A stretch of 22,918 bases of DNA, from positions 1-22,918 of the forward strand of contig VBIS01000066.1 in NCBI GenBank assembly GCA_005880605.1, read 5' to 3'. Both the position numbers and the translations under genes were made by a program. Below are positions 6,950 through 12,943 of the stretch, piece by piece. The notes under the pieces were generated by a model, which did no database searches, was not told where the DNA came from, and worked only from the letters and a program-made list of their open reading frames with translations. Position 1 is the stretch's first letter. Each line of letters starts with the position of its first letter. The DNA is from Chloroflexota bacterium (lineage in GTDB: Bacteria > Chloroflexota > Dormibacteria > CF-121).

Positions 6950-7481
6950 TTAGCCCTTCACTACCTGCGAGGCCGGAGGCGGCGCGATCGCCACCCCGGT
7001 GTTGTACTTGTCGAACGTCAGGGTGAGTGAGTTGCCCTGCTGCATGATCACGTACTTGAGCGGATAGCCGTCATTCTCGCGGATCCAGGCGTCGAATGGA
7101 TTGCCATCCTTGTCGCTGGCCGACGCGTGCCAGGCCTTCCCGCTTGGGAGACTCTCCTCGCCGACGTACCTGAAGGCGGATACCCCGCTGAAGCTGTTTG
7201 GCCCGAGTCCCGAGGTGCTCGCCTTGGCCACCCACTTGCCGTTCCCCGGAACGGTGAGGGTGTAGTCGGTCCCGTTGACCGAGATATCCTCGAAGCTGAC
7301 CTGCTGGGCGGCCACCGTGGTTTGAAACTTGAAACGGCCTGCCCCCGGTGATTTGTAGAGCAAGGCGCCGTCGCCGTTGAGGCCGACGGTCGAACCATTG
7401 TTGGTGAATTTGCCGGTCATCGACCCACGGATTCGCGAGCGCGGCCGCGATCGCGGCGGCGAAGCGCAAAACCTTCGTCAT
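6950..7481 (-). pseudogene. Lipoprotein paralogue 2, chimeric 5' end with frameshift
   Basis: The first codons from ATG 7481 (MTKVLRFAAAIA, one base after the TAG of paralogue 3) begin a good signal peptide, but a 36-bp segment identical to part of the downstream aldo/keto reductase gene follows (7455-7420). The reading frame then differs from that of the lipoprotein body by one base. The body is complete from ATG 7420 (MTGKFTNNGSTVGLNGDGALLY, signature YVGEESLPSGKAWHASASDKDG) to the stop at 6950, and aligns well with both neighbours. Compared with paralogue 1, about 37 residues are missing: the rest of the signal peptide, the lipobox Cys and the linker. If translated from ATG 7420 the product would be a 156-residue cytosolic fragment, so I call it a pseudogene. 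An assembly artefact is possible. Confidence 0.75.
7420..7455. repeat. 36-bp exact direct repeat, copy 1 (in the broken lipoprotein gene)
   Basis: Starts TCGACCCACGGATTCG and ends GCCGCGATCGCG on the plus strand; identical base for base to 8774-8809, in the same orientation, 1354 bp apart. The flanking bases differ on both sides. In copy 2 it encodes IAAALANPWVD of the aldo/keto reductase, so copy 1 is the derived one. Confidence 0.95.
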
Positions 7482-7482
7482 C

Positions 7483-8100
7483 CTAGGACTGGACATCCGA
7501 GGGTGGCGGTGCCGTGACGGTCTGCCCGGTATTGAACCGATCGAAGGTGGCGGTAAAGGTTGAGCCCTGGGTCGTGCTGGCGTACTTCAGTGGATAGCCA
7601 TCGCGCTCGCGGACCCACGCCTCGAACGGGCTGCCGCTGGCGTCCTTCGCCTTGACGTGCCAGGCCTTACCCTGCGTGAGCGTCTCTTCACCCAGGTAGA
7701 CCGCGTCCGTGCCCTTGAACGAGCTCGGGTTGGAGCTGGTGCTGGTCTTCACCGTCCAGCGCGGATTGTCAGGCGCCAGATCGTATTCCTTGCCGCCGAT
7801 GATGATCTCCTCGAACTTGAGCGATTGACCAGCGACGGTGGTGGTCATCGTGAATTTCGATGCCTGCGCCGGCTTGACCACGATGACCCCATCCCCGGTC
7901 GCATCGAAGGCCACGCCCGCGCTGACGATATGGGCCGCCAGCGTGAAATGGGCGTCCTTGACGCTGGCCTGATCGGGCTTGTTGAGGATCTCAGAGGCGG
8001 TAGGCGGCTTCGCAGCCTGGTTCGCCGTTGGTCCGCAGGCGGCGAGCATCAGGACGGCGATGGCAAGCGTCGCCCTTGGCTTCGTTTTCACGTCGCCCAT
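7483..8100 (-). CDS. Lipoprotein, LppX/LprG-like paralogue 3
   Basis: 205 residues from ATG 8100. The basic N-terminus MGDVKTKPR, hydrophobic core and lipobox LMLAACG (lipidated Cys at about 22) predict export and membrane anchoring. The mature part has the paralogue signatures ATGDGVIVVKPAQASKFTMT, YLGEETLTQGKAWHVKAKD, WVRERDGYPLKYA and TATFDRFNTGQTVTAPPP. It is the first and most divergent of the three tandem copies, and its TAG is followed after one base by the start of the broken copy, so the array is one operon. The fold resembles LppX/LprG-type lipid or glycolipid carriers; the ligand is unknown. Confidence 0.87.
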   Translation of the reverse strand: MGDVKTKPRATLAIAVLMLAACGPTANQAAKPPTASEILNKPDQASVKDAHFTLAAHIVSAGVAFDATGDGVIVVKPAQASKFTMTTTVAGQSLKFEEIIIGGKEYDLAPDNPRWTVKTSTSSNPSSFKGTDAVYLGEETLTQGKAWHVKAKDASGSPFEAWVRERDGYPLKYASTTQGSTFTATFDRFNTGQTVTAPPPSDVQS

Positions 8101-8134
8101 CCTAGTTCATGGCCAGGTCTAAGCTCGCGCCGGG

Positions 8135-8494
8135 CTAGACCAGGTCAGGTTCCTCGAAGATCACGGCCCCGGCCGGCAGCACTGATGGCGCGATGACTTC
8201 CTGAATCGTGAAAACGGTCTCGATCAATTCCGCGGTGCGTGTCCCCGAGTGAAGTCGCTGGAGCAGCCGTGTCCCGATCCCAGGCCACCCGACCAGATGG
8301 CTGCGGATCTCGGCCAGCCCGGGGTCGTAGCTGCCGGGAACGATCGGCACACCGTCGAGGTTCAGTTCCTCGAGCCGCCCGAGTAGCTGGTCCGTCAACC
8401 GGCGAGGCTCGGTTAGCCTGGCGCGACGGCGCTCTCTATCACGTCGCTCGGCTTCGCGGATTTCGTGGTTTGCCGTTCCTAATGGTCCGATCAC
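8135..8494 (-). CDS. Hypothetical protein (119 aa)
   Basis: GTG 8494 is chosen because GGGGGAG lies 7-8 bases before it and a promoter sits just upstream; an ATG-like start at 8533 would lie inside the promoter. The N-terminal 40 residues are helical and highly charged (EIREAERRDRERRRARL), probably coiled-coil. Then come short hydrophobic stretches (LNLDGVPIVPGSY, LVGWPGIGTRLLQRL) and a C-terminus that ends VIFEEPDLV. No membrane segment, signal peptide or family is recognised. It is the first gene of the transcription unit that continues into the lipoprotein array 34 bp downstream. Confidence 0.6.
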   Translation of the reverse strand: MIGPLGTANHEIREAERRDRERRRARLTEPRRLTDQLLGRLEELNLDGVPIVPGSYDPGLAEIRSHLVGWPGIGTRLLQRLHSGTRTAELIETVFTIQEVIAPSVLPAGAVIFEEPDLV

Positions 8495-8531
8495 TCGGTT
8501 CTCCCCCGCCCTAAGGGGCAGTGGCGCGAGC

Positions 8532-8560
8532 ACCTTAGCTTGCGACAGCGCTCATGTCAA
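8532..8560 (-). promoter_or_regulatory. Promoter of the hypothetical/lipoprotein operon
   Basis: Minus strand: consensus TTGACA (8560-8555), 17 bp, TAAGGT (8537-8532; 3 of 6). Predicted start near 8525, giving a leader of about 30 nt with the GGGGGAG ribosome site. It lies in the gap after the aldo/keto reductase, marking a new transcription unit. Confidence 0.6.
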
Positions 8561-8616
8561 TTGTTCAACACTGGGCGCAATTAACGCCGCAAAAGTCAGC
8601 CCTCGCCGCCCGTCAT

Positions 8617-9540
8617 TCAGGCCCAGGCCAGCTGGCTACGTTCCTTCCAGTACTGATCAGCCGGCTCGGCCATTTTTGCCAGCTCGGTCAGGTGATCCGA
8701 CGCAAAGTGCACCGTGGCGGCCAGGACATTGCTGCGAACCTGCTCGGCCGTGACGGCACCGGAGAGCACGACGTCGACCCACGGATTCGCGAGCGCGGCC
8801 GCGATCGCGATCCGGTCCTGTGACGCGAGCCGGCCGTTTGCCAGCGCCTCTTTGATGATCACACCCCAGCCCGCGTCGTGCGCTTCCGCCAGCGCTGGGC
8901 CAGCGGATGGCTCCATGAGGTTCCAGGTCGCCTGCACGGACTGAAATAGATTGATCCCGTCGACGCGCACTGCGAGGGCCTGGCGGATCACCTCAGCCTG
9001 GCGCGGGCCGCTGACCGAGAGGCCGATCCGGAGTCCGTCGGCGCGCAAGGCGGATAGCTCGGATAAGACAGCATCGTCGCCGAGGACGCCGCTCTCGAGC
9101 GTCGCCGAATGGATCTGGTAGAGGTCGAGATACTCGCCCAGGATTGCCCGACTCTCCTCGATCTGCCTCCGCAATGCCGCCAGCGAGTGATCCTTCACCT
9201 CGTGCACGCGGGCATCGACCCGCCAATCACCGACGTAGGTGTAGCCCCATTTCGATCCCACCGTCACCGCGTCCGGTGGGAGCGCGCGCTGGCGCAGCCA
9301 CGAAGCGAGGAAGCGTTCCGCGAAGCCGTACGAGCGCGCCGCATCGAAATAGCGAATGCCCGCGTCGTAGGCGGCGTCGAGGACCTCATGCGAACGGCGC
9401 TCGAGCGTCTCGACGCTGCGGTCGGTGCCGATGTCATGTTCTCGACCGAGCGTGATGTAGCCGGGACGTCCGACGGCGGCCAGCCCCAAGCCGATCGGCG
9501 TGACCTTGAGCCCGGTGGCGCCCAAGGGGCGAAGCGCCAT
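8617..9540 (-). CDS. Aldo/keto reductase
   Basis: 307 residues, a TIM-barrel NADPH-dependent oxidoreductase of the AKR superfamily. The catalytic tetrad is visible: D66 and Y71 in YFDAARSYG, K97 in VGSKWGYTY and H144 in YQIHSATLES. N-terminal LRPLGATGLKVTPIGLG is typical of AKRs near L-fucose/D-threo-aldose dehydrogenase-like enzymes. It starts 14 bp after the PH/SHOCT gene with ACGGGG before the ATG, so it is probably the last gene of the glycerol operon. A role in reducing glyceraldehyde, methylglyoxal or dihydroxyacetone would fit the context, but the substrate is inferred only. The segment IAAALANPWVD near residue 245 is the source of the 36-bp copy found in the lipoprotein pseudogene. 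Confidence 0.93.
   Translation of the reverse strand: MALRPLGATGLKVTPIGLGLAAVGRPGYITLGREHDIGTDRSVETLERRSHEVLDAAYDAGIRYFDAARSYGFAERFLASWLRQRALPPDAVTVGSKWGYTYVGDWRVDARVHEVKDHSLAALRRQIEESRAILGEYLDLYQIHSATLESGVLGDDAVLSELSALRADGLRIGLSVSGPRQAEVIRQALAVRVDGINLFQSVQATWNLMEPSAGPALAEAHDAGWGVIIKEALANGRLASQDRIAIAAALANPWVDVVLSGAVTAEQVRSNVLAATVHFASDHLTELAKMAEPADQYWKERSQLAWA
8774..8809. repeat. 36-bp exact direct repeat, copy 2 (in the aldo/keto reductase)
   Basis: Identical to 7420-7455. Here it is native: it lies in frame within a conserved AKR helix and both sides continue as normal AKR sequence. Confidence 0.95.
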
Positions 9541-9554
9541 CCCCGTGGCTCGGG

Positions 9555-10031
9555 CTACGGCTGCTTCAGGATCCGCGCCTTCTCCTCCTCGAACTCGGCC
9601 TCCGTAAGCACGCCTGATCGTTTGAGCTCGTTGATCTTGGCCAGCTGCTCGTATCGCTCACCGCTGGGAGCGGATGACGCCGGCGTCGATGAATCCAATG
9701 CCGCGGATTGCTTCGCCGCGTCGACCGCGGCGGCGATGTCGGACCTGACGAGCTGGCCGTTGATGTGAACCGCAAACGAGGCCTGACGCCGGTCCTTGCT
9801 CTCCACCACGATGGTGGAGAAGCCGACCCAGTGCTTCTTGAGGCTGACGGTCAGCACGGCTGTCAGCGGGAGGCTGACCGTGGAGCGGTCGGTCAAGTCA
9901 GCCGGGCAGAATAGCCGCCGGTTCGTCAGGACCAGCGACTTGATCGACAGGCCCCAGTCCTTCGCCGTCTTGACGACGACCTCGCCGTCCTCGAGACGTG
10001 ACCCGTCTGGTAGCTCCATGTTGCCGGCCAC
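9555..10031 (-). CDS. PH-like/SHOCT domain protein
   Basis: 158 residues. The N-terminal part (about 15-110) looks like a bacterial PH/GRAM-like domain, with LVLTNRRLFCP at 33-43 and alternating beta strands. After a Ser/Ala/Pro linker the C-terminus, YEQLAKINELKRSGVLTEAEFEEEKARIL (127-155), is a clear SHOCT oligomerisation motif. Molecular function is unknown; such proteins often bind membranes or nucleic acids. The GTG at 10031 overlaps the dhaM stop by one base; an internal ATG at 10019 (MELPDG) is an alternative start. It lies between dhaM and the aldo/keto reductase, so it is co-transcribed with glycerol genes without an obvious metabolic role. Confidence 0.82.
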   Translation of the reverse strand: MAGNMELPDGSRLEDGEVVVKTAKDWGLSIKSLVLTNRRLFCPADLTDRSTVSLPLTAVLTVSLKKHWVGFSTIVVESKDRRQASFAVHINGQLVRSDIAAAVDAAKQSAALDSSTPASSAPSGERYEQLAKINELKRSGVLTEAEFEEEKARILKQP

Positions 10032-10432
10032 TAGGGCGACACCTTTTCCATCTCCCTCGCTCCCAGGGCAGCGGCGGCCACGGCGTCGAGGTCGCTATCG
10101 ATCGATGCCTCGACCGCGGCGATCACCGCACCCTCGACGAAGGGCGCGTTGCTGAGGAGGACCCGCCCCTGACCGTCGGACAGCTGCTCGATCGCCATCT
10201 GGGTGCTGAGCACCGCGCTGCCGAGGTCGACCAGGATCAGCACGCCCTCCGGCCCGCGGACCTCTTCGATCGCACCCAGAATCGCGGTAGCGTCCGTGCC
10301 CAGGCGGCCGTCGGCCGTGCCGCCGGCGACCGCGATCTGCACTTTGCCCTGCGTCATCTGCGCGGCCAGTTCGCGGACGCCTTCGGCGAGCTGCCGGCTG
10401 TGCGACACCAGGACCAGGCTAACGGTACCCAT
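10031..10432 (-). CDS. dhaM: PTS-dependent dihydroxyacetone kinase phosphotransferase subunit DhaM (EIIA domain only)
   Basis: 133 residues. The mannose-type EIIA fold starts MGTVSLVLVSHSRQLAEGVREL, with H11 in SHS as the phosphorylated histidine, followed by VAGGTADGRLGTDA and the LILVDLGSAVLSTQMA signature. It takes phosphate from HPr and passes it to the ADP bound by DhaL. E. coli DhaM has fused HPr and EI-like domains; this one is EIIA alone, as in Lactococcus, so it depends on the separate HPr and EI genes at 20526-22554. ATG 10432 overlaps the end of glpC by 14 bp; longer upstream starts would extend into glpC and are not supported. It is separated from dhaKL by glpKABC, an unusual order. 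Confidence 0.93.
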   Translation of the reverse strand: MGTVSLVLVSHSRQLAEGVRELAAQMTQGKVQIAVAGGTADGRLGTDATAILGAIEEVRGPEGVLILVDLGSAVLSTQMAIEQLSDGQGRVLLSNAPFVEGAVIAAVEASIDSDLDAVAAAALGAREMEKVSP

Positions 10433-11678
10433 AGGCCCTCGCCAGGATGTCAATTGGATGTGCCGAACGCGATCCAGCTCCATGCTCGACTTGCATGCGG
10501 CAGGTCTCGCAGTCGGCCAGCACCGAGTCGCTGCCCGCGGCTTTGACCGCCTCGAAGAGCCGGCTGCCGATCTTCATCGAGAGGTCGTACTTCTCCACCT
10601 TGACGCCGTACGTTCCCGAGATGCCGCAGCAACCCTCGTCGACCTCCTCGACCCTGACTCCAGGGATCAGGCGGAGCAGACGCATCGCCGGGTAGCCGAT
10701 CCCATGCGACTTCAAGTGGCACGGTGCATGGTAGAGGACGCGGGTGTCGACCGGTTGGAACTCGATGTCCAGCTCACCCGCCTCGTGCAACATCCAGAGG
10801 TACTCGCAGACGTCGTAGACGCGCGAACCAACCTGCTCGGCGCCGGGGATCTCGAGGAGGTGCGCATAGTCGTGCTTGAGCATCAGTCCGCAGGAGGTCG
10901 AGCTGGCGATGATGTCGACGCCGGCCGGGAGCTGGCTCAACCGTCGCACGTTCTCGACGCCGTACTTGCGCGCCAGGTCAGTATTCGAGTTGACCACGGC
11001 TGGGATACCGCAGCATTGCTGGCGTGGGACGATGACCTCGATCCCGTTGCGCTCCAGCACCGCGACCACCTGCTGGCCCAGCCGTCGTTCGTTGAAATCG
11101 ACCCAGCAGCCATAGAAGTACGCGACGCTCCGCCGTGCCCCCAGCCTGCCCTCCCCCAGAGGGAGAGGGGGATTTTTCCGATGTCGCTTGAACCAGCTTT
11201 CGAAGGTGAGCCATTGATACTTTGTCAGCGGCCGCCGCCGGTGGATGCCGACGACTCGCTCCATCAGCAGGCGGAACAGCGGATTGCGGTTCCCGAAATT
11301 CGCGAGCGGCGCAGTCAGGCTGCCGAACCGGCTGAGCAGCCGCGTGTGCCCCAGCAGCCAATCGCGCAGCGTCCGGCCCTTCTCCCGGGCGCCCTTGTTC
11401 TGGGCGCGCCGGATGTACTCCTGGATGCTGACCTGCGAGGGGCAGGTGACTTCGCAGAGCTTGCAGCCGGAGCAGAGGTCGAGGCCGGCGGTGACCGTCG
11501 CCTCGTGCTGGTCCCGATAGCGTTCCGATTCGGGGCCGAGGAACTTCGGCCCCCGGAAGATCTCGGTCGTACGGGCCACGGGGCACACCGTATTGCAAGC
11601 CGTGCACTTGGTGCAGGCTTCGACCGGATGCTCCTCTTCGACTGTGTCAGAGAACGTCTCCCGGTCTTCGGTGATCAC
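10419..11678 (-). CDS. glpC: Anaerobic glycerol-3-phosphate dehydrogenase subunit C (Fe-S membrane subunit)
   Basis: 419 residues. Two 4Fe-4S clusters near the N-terminus: C22-x2-C25-x2-C28-x3-C32 and C69-x2-C72-x2-C75-x3-C79. Two CCG cysteine-rich domains follow, marked by YFYGCW, QQCCGIP near 221-226, YHAPCH and DEGCCGISGTYG. GlpC anchors the GlpAB dimer and passes electrons to the quinone pool. GTG 11678 overlaps the glpB stop as GTGA. The spacer between TFESWFKRHR and VAYFYGCW (about residues 168-182, PPLPLGEGRLGARR) is encoded by a palindromic repeat inserted in frame. E. coli GlpC has an ordinary linker there, so the insertion is probably tolerated. Confidence 0.96.
   Translation of the reverse strand: MITEDRETFSDTVEEEHPVEACTKCTACNTVCPVARTTEIFRGPKFLGPESERYRDQHEATVTAGLDLCSGCKLCEVTCPSQVSIQEYIRRAQNKGAREKGRTLRDWLLGHTRLLSRFGSLTAPLANFGNRNPLFRLLMERVVGIHRRRPLTKYQWLTFESWFKRHRKNPPLPLGEGRLGARRSVAYFYGCWVDFNERRLGQQVVAVLERNGIEVIVPRQQCCGIPAVVNSNTDLARKYGVENVRRLSQLPAGVDIIASSTSCGLMLKHDYAHLLEIPGAEQVGSRVYDVCEYLWMLHEAGELDIEFQPVDTRVLYHAPCHLKSHGIGYPAMRLLRLIPGVRVEEVDEGCCGISGTYGVKVEKYDLSMKIGSRLFEAVKAAGSDSVLADCETCRMQVEHGAGSRSAHPIDILARAYGYR
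11135..11177. repeat. Palindromic repeat, copy C (in frame inside glpC)
   Basis: GCCCCCAGCCTGCCCTCCCCC (11137-11157), then AGAGGGAGAGGGGGATTTTT. The first half shares 15 or more bases with copies B and D (GCCCCCACCCTGCCC); the second half differs and gives an imperfect stem. It adds about 15 residues to the GlpC linker without breaking the frame. Confidence 0.8.
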
Positions 11679-12943
11679 GCTGCCATCGCCTCCTGCGCGG
11701 CGCGATAGCCGGTTGCGATCGCCATGCCCCCCCGGGCCTTGATCCCCGTCGGGTCGTAGCCCGCGATCCCGCCCCCTGCCAGGAACACGTTCGAGGCGAG
11801 CGGGTGGCCATCCTGGTGAGTCGGTTGCAACCGATCGCTGACGGGATAGCCGATGGCGGCGAAGGGCTGCGGCGCAAACAGCGACTCGTCGGTTCGCTCG
11901 CCCGGGGTTGCATGCTGGGCGAGTACCTGGTGAAAGAAAGGGTCGCGCACCGTATGCGCGCCGGCACGCCAGGCCCCATCGACCGCGTCCTCGAGCGCAA
12001 GGATGTAAGCCTTAGCTTCGACCGGCTGCTCCCGGCCGGCGGATTTGAGATGGATGCGCAGGCAGCGTCCGTTCGCCACCTCGGCCTCGTGCGCCGGGGC
12101 CGCCCAGATCATCTCGATGCCCGTTTCTTGAAGGTGCCGCCGTAGGCGATCGAAGAGCCGCAGCCCGAGCACCGACGGCGGAACGGTCGGAATTTCGAAA
12201 ACCGGATGGCCCGTCTCCTTTTCGAATTCGACGTGGACGTCAGTGTCGTGCGTCAGCCCGAGCACCGCCGGCAGTCCCAGCCGGGCGCGGTCGTCCTTGA
12301 CCGCGTGGCGTAACCGCTCCGCGACGTCTCGCCGGAAGGTCGCGTCTTCCATGCTTCTCGCAATGTCGATTGAGGTGAAGAGGCGGTCAGGTTTGACGCC
12401 GGGCAGGGGCACGCGGACCGCGCCGACGTTCCGGCTGCCGCCGTTCCAACCATGGGACAGGTTGGCCGCGGCCAGCTCCGGGATAAAGTCCTGGTAGCCG
12501 TCGAAGCCGCAGAAGACGATCGGTTCGTTTCGGTGGAGATCACCCGCGGCCATCGACGTCGGGACCAGGCAGCTCGGTTTGGGCGTGCCGGTGGCGGTGG
12601 GGAGGAGGAGGTTGCGATCCAGGGTCCCTTGCCAGTTGAAGCCGGCTTCGCGCAGCCAGTCGAGCAAGAGCGAGCTGCCATTTTGGAGGGCCGGCAACCC
12701 CGCCCGGGCGTACGGGTGCTCGGGGTGATCTGCGATCAGCTGGCGCACGCCGCTGACCGGGTCTTCCACCGCTTCTGCCGTGGTTGGGTTCGCATATCCC
12801 AGGACGTCGACCGTTGCATAAAGAAAGTAGAGAGACGACAGCCCGGGCCAGATGAGGACAGGTTTGCGGCCGGCACGCTGGAGTGTGCGAGTGGCGATCA
12901 GCGCCGAAAGGCCGGACCCAACGACGGCGATGTCGAACCTCAC
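11675..12943 (-). CDS. glpB: Anaerobic glycerol-3-phosphate dehydrogenase subunit B
   Basis: 422 residues, matching GlpB length. N-terminal flavin fold RFDIAVVGSGLSALIATRTL (GxGxxA at about 9-14). The C-terminal region LASNVFLAGGGIAGYDPTGIKARGGMAIATGYRAA is the typical second nucleotide-contact motif of this family. GlpB forms the soluble catalytic dimer with GlpA and contributes a flavin; GlpC links it to the membrane. The start GTG overlaps the glpA TGA and its stop overlaps the glpC GTG, so the three subunits are translationally coupled in the canonical A-B-C order. Confidence 0.95.
   Translation of the reverse strand: MRFDIAVVGSGLSALIATRTLQRAGRKPVLIWPGLSSLYFLYATVDVLGYANPTTAEAVEDPVSGVRQLIADHPEHPYARAGLPALQNGSSLLLDWLREAGFNWQGTLDRNLLLPTATGTPKPSCLVPTSMAAGDLHRNEPIVFCGFDGYQDFIPELAAANLSHGWNGGSRNVGAVRVPLPGVKPDRLFTSIDIARSMEDATFRRDVAERLRHAVKDDRARLGLPAVLGLTHDTDVHVEFEKETGHPVFEIPTVPPSVLGLRLFDRLRRHLQETGIEMIWAAPAHEAEVANGRCLRIHLKSAGREQPVEAKAYILALEDAVDGAWRAGAHTVRDPFFHQVLAQHATPGERTDESLFAPQPFAAIGYPVSDRLQPTHQDGHPLASNVFLAGGGIAGYDPTGIKARGGMAIATGYRAAQEAMAA

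Noticed and set aside
8575..8600. Weak GGCG/CGCC stem after the aldo/keto reductase as a terminator
   Set aside because: Only four base pairs and no T-tract on the minus strand.
10203..11708. 501-codon plus-strand frame across glpC and dhaM
   Set aside because: It is antisense to two certain genes and has no recognisable motif.
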